The notes under the pieces are model-generated. The model saw nothing but the letters and a program-made list of their open reading frames with translations, ran no database searches and had not been told where the DNA came from. A program made the translations under genes and the position numbers. Positions 8,996 through 15,650 of a stretch of DNA of 20,132 nucleotides are shown in pieces (position 1 is the first letter of the stretch; every line of letters begins with the position of its first letter). This DNA is from an uncultured Bacilli bacterium (lineage in GTDB: Bacteria > Bacillota_I > Bacilli_A > RFN20 > CAG-288), in contig CAKUXT010000008.1 in the NCBI GenBank assembly GCA_934700375.1, forward strand, positions 1 to 20,132. The letters run 5' to 3'.

Positions 8996-8997
8996 AT

Positions 8998-10491
8998 TTA
9001 TTTGTTTGTTATTGTGAAGTCATCCAGCATGATCTTGTTTCCGTTTCCTGCTGTTCTGGCTTCGATTCTGATCTTTTCTGTTCCTTTCGGAGCCTCTAAG
9101 ATTCCCTTGAAGGTTTCCACACTCTCACTTGTGATATTGACAGTGTCTGTCTTTAAAGGAGTCTCATCGTTTGCTCCATAGTAGTGGAAAGCGACAGTAC
9201 CTTTCGAGCTTCTGTCCGCTTTTCCTTTGAATTCGTAATTGAACTGATAGCCATCATAGACCGCTTCAATCTCCTGTCTTAAGACGCCGCCGTCTTTGAC
9301 AAAGGCGGAGTAGGTATTGTTGATCGTACCTTCTTCAACCCAGCAGACATCTTTGAGGGCTTTCTTTTCACTGACTTTCTTGGTGAAGGTCCAGCCTCTG
9401 TTCTTCAGTTCGCTGTTGTAGGTCTCTTCGGATGTCTTATCGAGCTTTCCTGCATATTCGAAGTCGCCGTTGCTGACTTTGTTGGCTTTCGGCGTTTTGA
9501 TCGGCTTCTTCTGATAGAAGGAATCAGCTGCGACAGATAAAGAGGAAGAGGGAACGGCATCGAAGTCTGTATAGGGCTGATTCTTGAAAGGATTGTATTT
9601 GACGTGATCGACAAACATATAATCTCTTTCGAAGTTTGCAGTTCCTGTGAATCCGTTCGGGAACCAGACACCTAACCAAAGTCTTCCTGCCAAGGTGGGT
9701 ACAAATGTGGTGGAAACATTGGTGATCTTGCCGTCGCAGTAATAGACGACCATCTCAGGATCGGTGTACCAATCAAAGCCGAAGGTATGCCAGTTGTTGT
9801 CGTTATAGGCAACGCCATTGGAATCTGTTGCACTGATATCCATTTCGACAGAGTCGGATGCCTTTTCTGTCACCCAGTTGGTATAGAGAGATTTCTTGTA
9901 GGTGATCTTTCCGGATTTTGAACCGCCGGGGAGTTCGACGTCGATCTCGGCGTTCTCATTGTCCGTCTCACCTGCGATAGGTCTATTTCCATAGGTCCAG
10001 AAGGCGGTGCAGGCACCGATTCTAGGATGGACCTTCATCTTGATCTCATAGTGACCGGGAAGTGCTTTGAAGGTAGAAATCAAAGAGGCTCCGCATTTTT
10101 TGCCGTCTTTGAACTGACCATAGCTTTCGATTTCTCCTCTGTTGTAGTACAGTCCGTTTCCGGCTAAGGCTAATGCTCCATCTTCGGTGATGGAGACATT
10201 CTCCGGCGTGACACCGCCGTTATTGGCTCCCCAGAATCCTTTCAGTACGAGCCAGTTTTTCTTTTCCAGTGTGTCAAAGCTGTCATAGAAACCATTGACG
10301 ATGTCTTCTTCAACATTAGGAAGTCTGTGATAGTCATCACCGACTTTGAAATCAGAAGAGGGGGTGATTTCAGATGTCTGTTCTTCATCCGATGTCTTGT
10401 CATCGGATGCCTTTGTATTTCCTGAACAGGAGGAAAGGGATAACTGCAAGAGTACGAGTGGAATGATCCATTTATTGATATATTTTTTCAT
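8998..10491 (-). CDS. GH16 endo-glycanase lipoprotein with C-terminal CBM4/9-like domain
   Basis: 497-aa surface lipoprotein: signal peptide with lipobox LSSC (Cys22), acidic/Ser/Thr linker to about residue 50, then a glycoside hydrolase family 16 jelly-roll. The catalytic ExDxE motif is E182-I-D184-V-E186 (nucleophile and acid/base Glu), preceded by aromatic-rich CTAFWTYGNRP and followed by NNWHTFGFDW. Family members cleave beta-1,3/1,4-glucans or marine galactans. The subfamily and substrate cannot be set from this sequence. Residues about 335-497 resemble a CBM4/9-type carbohydrate-binding domain (SNGDFE near the start, KIMLDDFTI at the end). It is first in the operon. The start has no Shine-Dalgarno sequence: TATAAT of a good promoter lies only 9 nt upstream of the ATG and a cre-like operator covers the start codon. 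A leaderless mRNA is implied. Confidence 0.92.
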   Translation of the reverse strand: MKKYINKWIIPLVLLQLSLSSCSGNTKASDDKTSDEEQTSEITPSSDFKVGDDYHRLPNVEEDIVNGFYDSFDTLEKKNWLVLKGFWGANNGGVTPENVSITEDGALALAGNGLYYNRGEIESYGQFKDGKKCGASLISTFKALPGHYEIKMKVHPRIGACTAFWTYGNRPIAGETDNENAEIDVELPGGSKSGKITYKKSLYTNWVTEKASDSVEMDISATDSNGVAYNDNNWHTFGFDWYTDPEMVVYYCDGKITNVSTTFVPTLAGRLWLGVWFPNGFTGTANFERDYMFVDHVKYNPFKNQPYTDFDAVPSSSLSVAADSFYQKKPIKTPKANKVSNGDFEYAGKLDKTSEETYNSELKNRGWTFTKKVSEKKALKDVCWVEEGTINNTYSAFVKDGGVLRQEIEAVYDGYQFNYEFKGKADRSSKGTVAFHYYGANDETPLKTDTVNITSESVETFKGILEAPKGTEKIRIEARTAGNGNKIMLDDFTITNK

Positions 10492-10501
10492 AGCGCTTAC
10501 A
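10488..10501. promoter_or_regulatory. cre-like operator over the GH16 start
   Basis: TCATAGCGCTTACA (plus strand). Read on the minus strand it matches the CcpA cre consensus TGWAANCGNTNWCA at all but one position. It spans the predicted transcription start and the ATG of the GH16 gene, where bound CcpA or another LacI-family protein would block initiation. Which regulator binds is not shown by the sequence. Confidence 0.6.
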
Positions 10502-10529
10502 TTATAGAACAGATATATAGGCTACTCAA
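10501..10529 (-). promoter_or_regulatory. Promoter of the GH16/ABC operon
   Basis: On the minus strand TTGAGT (10524-10529) and TATAAT (10501-10506) are separated by 17 nt. The expected transcription start is near 10494, 2-4 nt before the GH16 start codon at 10491. This is a good sigma-A match, but it leaves practically no 5' leader. Confidence 0.75.
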
Positions 10530-10643
10530 GAGTTTTTTCACAAAGTTAAGAAAATGGACAAAAGGCGAAATTGCCATCCGATATCGATTTCTTTTAATTC
10601 CTTATATATTGGGCAAAAGAAAATACTTTATTTTGTAAAAAAT

Positions 10644-10673
10644 ATTGCAAGCGGTTTCGCTGTGCTTTACAAT
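10644..10673 (+). promoter_or_regulatory. Promoter of the solute-binding protein gene, with embedded cre-like operator
   Basis: TTGCAA (10645-10650) and TACAAT (10668-10673) with a 17-nt spacer, a good sigma-A promoter. The bases TGCAAGCGGTTTCG (10646-10659) match the cre pattern TGWAANCGNTNWCA closely and overlap the -35 element and the spacer, a typical repressing position. The expected start near 10680 gives a leader of about 35 nt with AAGGAG at 10703-10708. The divergent GH16 promoter has a similar operator, so the two transcription units are probably co-regulated. Confidence 0.75.
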
Positions 10674-10714
10674 AGACATAGTGATTTTTTCACTTACTGA
10701 AAAAGGAGAAAGAA

Positions 10715-12154
10715 ATGAAGCATATCAAAAAAGGCCTTATCGGCGCACTTTCGCTCTTGATGCTCACCGGATGTTCCGGAGGAAGCGAAGCTAAAAATGA
10801 CAAATCCACACTGAATATCATCCTCTATGATGCAGGATGGGGAAGAGAGTGGCTGGATGATGTCATCACCAAATGGGAAAAGGAAAATGAGGGATACAAA
10901 GTCAATCTCACTGCAAAATATGAAGTCAAGACTTTGATCAACAGACACTTATCCTCAAAGAACAATCCTGATGATTTGTATATCACGACAGATGGCGGAT
11001 GGAGAAACTACGCCTATCAGGGAATGTTTGCTCCGCTTGATGATCTTATGAGTGAGACTGTCGATGGTGTTACAGTAGAGGAGAAGGTCAACGATGAGTT
11101 CAAACCTTCTCTGAAGATGAATGTCAAAGGAGAAGAGCACGTCTATCGTCTTCCTTGGACAAGCGGCTTCGGTGGTATCTTCTACAATGCCAAGATGTTT
11201 GAAGAGAACGGATGGAAAGTTCCTGAGACCACTGCTGAGCTTACAGCGCTTGTCAAACAAATTTTAGAGAATCCTGTCGAAGTCAAAGGCGATGACGCAA
11301 TGAGCGTCAAGCCCTTTGTCTTCACTGGAGAGAACACAGACTATTTCGATTACACGATCTTCAACTGGTGGATGCAGCTCGCCGGCTATGACAAGGTCAG
11401 AGAGTTCTATCAGTATCAGAGCGCAGAAAACTTCAACTGGCAGAACAAAGATTCCGCCTACTCCTCTTTGAAGACAGTCGTCGATTACTGGAAGTCCCTC
11501 TTCGGCGATATTGCCATTCAGACAACAGATGATAACGGTAAGCCTGTCAACGACCAGGCTTCCAGCTATATCAGCGGATCCTTATCCTATTCCAACCATG
11601 ATGCCCAGCAGGATTTCTTCAACGGAAAAGCCGCTATGATCTTTGATGGTGACTGGATCTATAATGAGACGCTCAAATACGGAACAAAACCTGAAGGCTT
11701 TGAGATGAAGCTGATGAAGACACCGACTTTTGAAGGTGCCAAGGATGATGATGTCTCCTATGTCATCGGAAGCGACCAGTATATCGCTGTTCCTGCTTCC
11801 AGCAAGAAACAGGATCTTGCCAAGTCCTTCATCAAGATGATGATCAGCAATGAGTCCTTATCCAACTTCACCAACAAGTCTCACGGCTTCTTGGCCTATA
11901 AGAACTCTGATTCTTCCTCTATCGATACGACAAATCCTTATATCAGTTCCTATCTTGATGTCAGAAACAGCGTCAAGAAGACAACAACGGATGACTCGAA
12001 GGCAGAGATCTACTTAAACGGCTATATCAGCAATGCATGGGTAGCTAGCAGCAACCGTCCTTTCTTAGGCCTCTTGCAGCAGAGCAGCAAGACTGTTGAA
12101 TCCAGCTTTGATACCATCTACAAGGCTGCTCAGGACAGCTTCAGCCGCGCATAA
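10715..12154 (+). CDS. CUT1 ABC transporter solute-binding lipoprotein (family 1)
   Basis: 479-aa extracellular sugar-binding lipoprotein: lipobox LTGC with Cys20, then a short Ser/Gly/Asp linker and a periplasmic-binding-protein type 2 fold. Diagnostic segments are TLNIILYDAGWGREW near the start, the hinge/ligand region LPWTSGFGGIFYNAKMFEEN, and FFNGKAAMIFDGDWIYNE, typical of CUT1 oligosaccharide-binding proteins. AAGGAG lies 6 nt before the ATG. The gene diverges from the GH16/permease/ATPase operon, which lacks a binding protein of its own, so it very probably supplies the ligand to those permeases. It is followed by a clear terminator. A partial, internally deleted relative of this gene lies at 13753-13915. 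Confidence 0.93.
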   Translation: MKHIKKGLIGALSLLMLTGCSGGSEAKNDKSTLNIILYDAGWGREWLDDVITKWEKENEGYKVNLTAKYEVKTLINRHLSSKNNPDDLYITTDGGWRNYAYQGMFAPLDDLMSETVDGVTVEEKVNDEFKPSLKMNVKGEEHVYRLPWTSGFGGIFYNAKMFEENGWKVPETTAELTALVKQILENPVEVKGDDAMSVKPFVFTGENTDYFDYTIFNWWMQLAGYDKVREFYQYQSAENFNWQNKDSAYSSLKTVVDYWKSLFGDIAIQTTDDNGKPVNDQASSYISGSLSYSNHDAQQDFFNGKAAMIFDGDWIYNETLKYGTKPEGFEMKLMKTPTFEGAKDDDVSYVIGSDQYIAVPASSKKQDLAKSFIKMMISNESLSNFTNKSHGFLAYKNSDSSSIDTTNPYISSYLDVRNSVKKTTTDDSKAEIYLNGYISNAWVASSNRPFLGLLQQSSKTVESSFDTIYKAAQDSFSRA

Positions 12155-12182
12155 TAGTACTACTTACAAGCGAATACGGAAG

Positions 12183-12213
12183 CGGATGCCTAGTATAATA
12201 GGTGTCCGTTTTT
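12183..12213 (+). terminator. Terminator of the solute-binding protein gene
   Basis: A 10-bp stem (CGGATGCCTA / TAGGTGTCCG, two G-T pairs) with a 6-nt loop, followed directly by TTTTT at 12209-12213. It is located about 30 nt after the stop codon. Confidence 0.85.
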
Positions 12214-12268
12214 GGTTGTGATAATCAGAAAAAATTGTTGGAATGCATCTGTTTACGCTTACAAAAAG

Positions 12269-13678
12269 CTAATCGATATTAAATAAATCATCGATAGTCA
12301 AAAGTCTGACATTGTATTTTTCAGACTCGTTGATTACCGCTTGGGTATATCCACTTTTTACAAAGATATAGTAATACCTTTCGGTAATGTCTTTGAAAAT
12401 ATTGCTTGCACAGATTAAATCATTGAATTCAGCTAAATCAAATTTCTCGTTTCTGAATTTACATTCACAAAAGATACCTTTATTACCATCAATTCCTAAT
12501 ATATCTACATCATCCTGAGATTTTTTTGTAGGGTTATTACCCCACCATCTCCCAAAGCCGTTTGGAATAAAAGGAAGTTTTTTCTTCCTAGCCATCATAG
12601 TTAGATATTGAGTGCAGATCTCTTCAAATGCACTGCCTAAAACGGATGGAATATCATTGATTATTTTATCAGTGTAATCTTTGGCTCCTAAGACTGAAAG
12701 GGTTGATGTGTTTGAAAAAACATACTTATACCAAAATCTGAAAAACGGGTCAGAAAGCGAATAAATAGATTTTTTTGAATTTGCATTTTCGCCATAAGGA
12801 ATTTGTTTGCTTATAACGCGAATTTCTTGCAGATTTTTCATATAACTAGCACATTTTGATGTTTCTTCGTTGATTTTTCCTGAAATCTCAGTGAATTTAG
12901 ATGCTCCAGTTGCAATAGCTTCGATGATGCTATTGTAAATTGTCGGCTCTCTGAATTCCTGCTTTAATAAGAACAACGGCTCTTCTCTAAGCAAACAAGC
13001 ATCATCAAAAATATTCTTGGATATATTTTCTTTGATAGATAATTTATCATCAAATGTCTGCAAGTAATATGGAATACCGCCAAGTATTGAGTATGCGGTA
13101 ATTTTATCTATGTTTGAAAAATGAGGAAAAAATTCTGAAGCTTCAAGATAGTTCAATGGTTTTAGTTCAATATTAGCAGTTCTTTTTCCATAAAGCGGAC
13201 TTGAGTAGCCTAAGACTTCGTTGATCATAAAACTGACACTGCTACCACAAAGAATAAGCATAACATTCTTGTATTGCCACTTATGGTCAATGGTGTGTTG
13301 CAATATGCTTTTTATTGTAGGATATTCTTTTGCGATAAAGGGGAATTCATCGATGATTATGCAGACTTTTTCATTGGGAAAGTCTGTGAGTGCTGTATCT
13401 ATCTTGTCTGAGAGAAATGAGATAAGTTCTGACCAATCTTTAAAAGTCGGCGTATAATCCATTTTGAAATAAGAACTCATAAGATTCGCGAATTCTTGAA
13501 TATTCAATGTTGTATTTTTGTCTTGAGGCAGAAAATATAAACAGTTGTGTTTTTTTGCAAATTCAGTAAGAAGTGTTGTTTTTCCGATTCTTCTTCTGCC
13601 ATATAGCACTAAAAACTCAAACTTATCAGAACTATATAATTCTTCTAATTTTTCAGATTCATATTCTCTACCGATCAT
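12269..13678 (-). CDS. ATPase_2 / DUF234 protein: AAA-type ATPase with PD-(D/E)xK-like nuclease domain
   Basis: 469 aa. The N-terminal STAND/ATPase_2 domain has the family hallmark LYGRRRIGKTTLL (Walker A, G27-K33-T34), Walker B at IIIDEFPF (D110-E111) and the sensor-like LILCGSSVSFM. A winged-helix region follows. The C-terminal DUF234 domain has a PD-(D/E)xK arrangement D392...E405-C-K407 (DDVDILGIDG, FCECKF). AGGTGG precedes ATG 13678. This family is widespread in archaea and anaerobic bacteria and its cellular role is not settled. The gene is AT-richer than the flanking sugar genes and lies between the solute-binding protein gene and a scrambled copy of that gene, which suggests acquisition. 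It is a stand-alone transcription unit with its own promoter. Confidence 0.92.
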   Translation of the reverse strand: MIGREYESEKLEELYSSDKFEFLVLYGRRRIGKTTLLTEFAKKHNCLYFLPQDKNTTLNIQEFANLMSSYFKMDYTPTFKDWSELISFLSDKIDTALTDFPNEKVCIIIDEFPFIAKEYPTIKSILQHTIDHKWQYKNVMLILCGSSVSFMINEVLGYSSPLYGKRTANIELKPLNYLEASEFFPHFSNIDKITAYSILGGIPYYLQTFDDKLSIKENISKNIFDDACLLREEPLFLLKQEFREPTIYNSIIEAIATGASKFTEISGKINEETSKCASYMKNLQEIRVISKQIPYGENANSKKSIYSLSDPFFRFWYKYVFSNTSTLSVLGAKDYTDKIINDIPSVLGSAFEEICTQYLTMMARKKKLPFIPNGFGRWWGNNPTKKSQDDVDILGIDGNKGIFCECKFRNEKFDLAEFNDLICASNIFKDITERYYYIFVKSGYTQAVINESEKYNVRLLTIDDLFNID

Positions 13679-13708
13679 ATCATTACCACCTTTTAGTTAA
13701 TTACGATT

Positions 13709-13737
13709 ATTATAATCTAAATATACTAAATTGTAAA
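13709..13737 (-). promoter_or_regulatory. Promoter of the ATPase_2/DUF234 gene
   Basis: On the minus strand TTTACA (13732-13737), a 17-nt spacer, then TATAAT (13709-13714). AGGTGG lies just before the start at 13678. The -35 overlaps a partial cre-like string (TGTAAACGCTTATT, 13732-13745), which may be chance. Confidence 0.7.
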
Positions 13738-13752
13738 CGCTTATTGATATTA

Positions 13753-13915
13753 TACACGATCTTCAACTGGTGGATGCAGCTTGCCGGTTATGACAAGGTC
13801 AGAGGGTTCTATCAGTATCAGAGTGCAGAGAACTTCAACTGGCAGAACAAAGACTGTCGAATCGAGCTTTGATACCATCTACAAAGCTGCTCAGGACAGT
13901 TTCAGTCCCGTATAA
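13753..13915 (+). pseudogene. Internally deleted fragment of a solute-binding protein gene
   Basis: Bases 13753-13853 align with 11351-11451 of the intact binding-protein gene (about 5 mismatches in 101 by my count). Bases 13850-13915 align with its last 66 bases, 12089-12154 (about 7 mismatches), including the stop codon. The two pieces join at a shared AAGA. This fits a 641-bp deletion between 4-base microhomologies, which also shifts the frame. The mismatches include transitions in both blocks, so this is a diverged paralogue or an old duplicate rather than a recent copy. No start codon or ribosome binding site remains. Confidence 0.9.
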
Positions 13916-13993
13916 ATCGTAACTGAAAATCGGATGCCTGTGTTTATACACCGAATAAGGCAGTGATCTGAAAACAAAGGTATCATAAAGACA

Positions 13994-14037
13994 AAAAGAC
14001 AGCGTGGAAAGCAGAGATGCTCAATACGCTGTCTTTT
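13994..14037. terminator. Strong bidirectional terminator
   Basis: Perfect 12-bp arms AAAAGACAGCGT (13994-14005) and ACGCTGTCTTTT (14026-14037) with a 20-nt loop. T-runs follow the stem in both directions. It lies between the plus-strand pseudogene and the minus-strand HxlR gene. Confidence 0.85.
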
Positions 14038-14070
14038 CTTTACGTAATAGAAAGCACATCAAACTTATTC

Positions 14071-14098
14071 AGCCTCTATATAAGGATGGATAGAGGCT
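14071..14098 (-). terminator. Hairpin after the HxlR gene
   Basis: Arms AGCCTCTAT (14071-14079) and ATAGAGGCT (14090-14098) pair perfectly, 6 nt after the HxlR stop. On the minus strand only a weak T-containing tail follows, so the stronger hairpin at 13994-14037 may do most of the terminating. Confidence 0.55.
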
Positions 14099-14104
14099 TT
14101 GTGT

Positions 14105-14440
14105 TCAGTTTAAGGAAGCTTTATATCCTTCGCCCCAATTCCATAGAGCATCAAGAATAGGTTTTAGGCTCTTGCCTAAATCCGTCAGAGAATATTCTAC
14201 TCTTGGCGGTACTTCTGCATATACCTTACGGCTGATAAGGCCGTTCTTTTCCATATCGCGAAGCTGTGCAGTCAATACCTTCTGGGATACGCTGCCTATG
14301 GATTTCTTCAATTCTCCAAAGCGTTTTGTGCCTGGAAGCAAATCGCGTAGAATCAACACTTTCCACTTATCTCCGATTAAAGTCAAGGTTGTTTCTACAG
14401 GACATGCCGGCAAGTCTTTGATTGATTTTTGTTCGCTCAT
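14105..14440 (-). CDS. HxlR-family winged-helix transcriptional regulator
   Basis: About 111 aa, a typical full-length HxlR/YodB-type protein: CPVETTLTLIGDKWKVLILR then DLLPGTKRFGELKKSI, with KVLTAQLRDMEKNGLISR and PRVEYSLTDLG. The conserved N-terminal Cys (CPVE), the redox or electrophile-sensing residue in several relatives, is present. Two adjacent ATGs (14441-14443 and 14438-14440) follow AGGAG at 14449-14453. I use the second, with 8-nt spacing, though the first is also acceptable. It diverges from the SnoaL/macro/SirTM cluster. Three similar GTTTC...GG..ACT motifs lie in the intergenic region, so it probably controls that cluster and itself. Confidence 0.93.
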   Translation of the reverse strand: MSEQKSIKDLPACPVETTLTLIGDKWKVLILRDLLPGTKRFGELKKSIGSVSQKVLTAQLRDMEKNGLISRKVYAEVPPRVEYSLTDLGKSLKPILDALWNWGEGYKASLN

Positions 14441-14460
14441 CATTTCATCTCCTATTCATG

Positions 14461-14476
14461 GTTTCTATCGGAAACT
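14461..14476. promoter_or_regulatory. Putative HxlR operator 1
   Basis: GTTTCTATCGGAAACT, an imperfect palindrome (GTTTC/GAAAC) downstream of an extended -10 (TGG TATAAT, minus strand, 14486-14491) for the HxlR gene. It resembles the two boxes at 14592 and 14617. The assignment to HxlR is inference. Confidence 0.5.
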
Positions 14477-14549
14477 ATATGCTAAATTATACCATACAGC
14501 CTCAAAACGATAGATGTTTCAAATTGAAAGAAAAAACATGAAAAATTTA

Positions 14550-14583
14550 TTTTCGGGCATAAAACCTGCAAAAAGCCCGAAAA
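14550..14583. repeat. Inverted repeat in the HxlR/SnoaL intergenic region
   Basis: Perfect 9-bp arms TTTTCGGGC (14550-14558) and GCCCGAAAA (14575-14583) with a 16-nt spacer. No T-run follows in either useful direction, so it is not an obvious terminator. It could be an operator or a leftover hairpin. Confidence 0.6.
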
Positions 14584-14591
14584 CTCACATT

Positions 14592-14633
14592 TGTTTCCTT
14601 TTGGTAACTGCCCAATAGTTTCTTTTTGGTCAC
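14592..14633 (+). promoter_or_regulatory. Putative HxlR operators 2 and 3 (direct repeat)
   Basis: GTTTCCTTTTGGTAACT (14592-14608) and GTTTCTTTTTGGTCACT (14617-14633) are 17-base direct repeats, 25 nt start to start. They lie just upstream of the likely promoter of the plus-strand cluster: TATACA at 14656-14661, 17-nt spacer, TATAAT at 14679-14684. The spacing of about two and a half helical turns and the position next to a divergent HxlR gene point to operator sites. Confidence 0.6.
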
Positions 14634-14655
14634 TACAGCACAATATAGTGCTTAC

Positions 14656-14684
14656 TATACACTTGAAACCATCATCCGTATAAT
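14656..14684 (+). promoter_or_regulatory. Likely promoter of the SnoaL/macro/SirTM cluster
   Basis: TATACA (14656-14661), 17-nt spacer, perfect TATAAT (14679-14684). The -35 is weak, as expected for a regulated promoter. The leader to the preferred SnoaL start (14808) is about 115 nt. It contains a second possible in-frame start with its own AAGGA at 14748. Confidence 0.6.
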
Positions 14685-14807
14685 ATGCTCAAGAGCTGGG
14701 GAGAACGGCCGCTACCTGACTCGAGACAATCAAAAGGAAAAAACACAATGAATATTTTCAAGAAGATTTTTGGCAATAGCCACACAAACATGAAAGAGGA
14801 AAAAACA

Positions 14808-15581
14808 ATGGCAAACACACAGAAAGCTCTTGAGCTTATCAATACTTTTGCAGACGGTGATACAAAGAAAGCAGCTAGCCTTCTTGCAGAAGGATACATC
14901 CAGCACAACCTCGCCTATGGAACAGGACGTGACGCTTTTGTCGGATCGGTTGCTTATCTTGCCTCTACTCCTGTAAAGACAACTGTCAATAACATCCGTG
15001 CTTTTGAAGACGGCGACAAGGTTTTCTTGCAGACAGTTTATAACTTTGCCGGTGCGGGTGAACAGGTAGCATTTGATATCTTCCGTTTCGATGAAAACGG
15101 AAAGATCATCGAACACTGGGATAATCTTGCTTTAAAAGCAGAACCCAATCCCTCCGGCAGAACACAGATCGATGGTACGATGGAGTTGAAAGACCTTGAT
15201 AAGACTGAGGCAAATCGTGAATTAGTAAAGAATTTCCTTTACGATGTCATGCAGGGCAACCGTCCTGAAAAGACACCTGATTATTTTGATGGTGACACCT
15301 ATATTCAGCATAACACAGGCATCGCTGACGGCTTGTCTGGTTTAGGCGCTGCTTTAACGGCATTGGCCAAGCAGAACATTCAGATGGTTTACAATACCGT
15401 TCATCAGGTTCTCGCACAGGGAAATTATGTCCTTGCAGTCAGTGAAGGTACTTTTGGTGGAGCACCGACTTCTTACTATGACCTTTGGCGCGTTGAGAAC
15501 GGAAAGATTGCTGAGCATTGGGATGTAATGGAAACCATTGCGGATAAATCCACTTGGCAGAATCAGAACGGCAAGTTCTGA
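14808..15581 (+). CDS. Tandem SnoaL-like (NTF2-fold) protein
   Basis: About 257 aa from ATG 14808, which has AGAGGA at 14795-14800. In-frame ATGs at 14685, 14748 and 14790 would add a poorly family-like leader, although 14748 has AAGGA upstream. The protein is an internal duplication. Each half has the YIQHN motif (GYIQHNLAYGTGRDAF; TYIQHNTGIADGLSG) and ends with the motif NGKI-x-EHWD (IIEHWDNLALKAEPNPSGRT; IAEHWDVMETIADKSTWQN). These belong to the SnoaL-like polyketide-cyclase/aldol-condensing group (COG4922-like) of the NTF2 superfamily. The natural substrate is unknown. It is the first gene after the HxlR-controlled promoter and is followed by a strong terminator, so expression of the downstream genes may need read-through or another promoter. 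Confidence 0.88.
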   Translation: MANTQKALELINTFADGDTKKAASLLAEGYIQHNLAYGTGRDAFVGSVAYLASTPVKTTVNNIRAFEDGDKVFLQTVYNFAGAGEQVAFDIFRFDENGKIIEHWDNLALKAEPNPSGRTQIDGTMELKDLDKTEANRELVKNFLYDVMQGNRPEKTPDYFDGDTYIQHNTGIADGLSGLGAALTALAKQNIQMVYNTVHQVLAQGNYVLAVSEGTFGGAPTSYYDLWRVENGKIAEHWDVMETIADKSTWQNQNGKF

Positions 15582-15583
15582 TT

Positions 15584-15637
15584 AGAGACAAAGCCTCGCA
15601 GACTGTAGAAATCTGCGGGGCTTTGCTCTCATTTTTG
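15584..15637 (+). terminator. Terminator after the SnoaL-like gene
   Basis: 14-bp stem CAAAGCCTCGCAGA (15589-15602) / TCTGCGGGGCTTTG (15612-15625), extended by AGAG/CTCT at the base, then ATTTTTG. It lies between two same-strand genes and ends about 14 nt before the next ATG. Confidence 0.85.
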
Positions 15638-15650
15638 ATAGAACAGCACA

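Noticed and set aside
10571..10595. CGATATCG palindrome in the divergent intergenic region as a ROK operator
   Set aside because: Short palindrome with no partner or consensus to compare with. It is too weak to list as a site.
13573..13872. Plus-strand reading frame spanning the ATPase start and the binding-protein fragment
   Set aside because: Antisense to the ATPase gene at first, then joins the pseudogene fragment. No ribosome binding site, and the composite has no family resemblance apart from the fragment.
14706..14726. CGGCCG and CTCGAG restriction-site-like sequences, suggesting a cloning linker
   Set aside because: Two six-base sites close together can occur by chance. The flanks show no vector sequence and continue into native leader.
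14685..14807. Extended N-terminus of the SnoaL-like protein
   Set aside because: The 14685 ATG overlaps the predicted -10/start region and has no ribosome binding site. The conserved domain begins after 14808, which has a good site. The 14748 start is left open.
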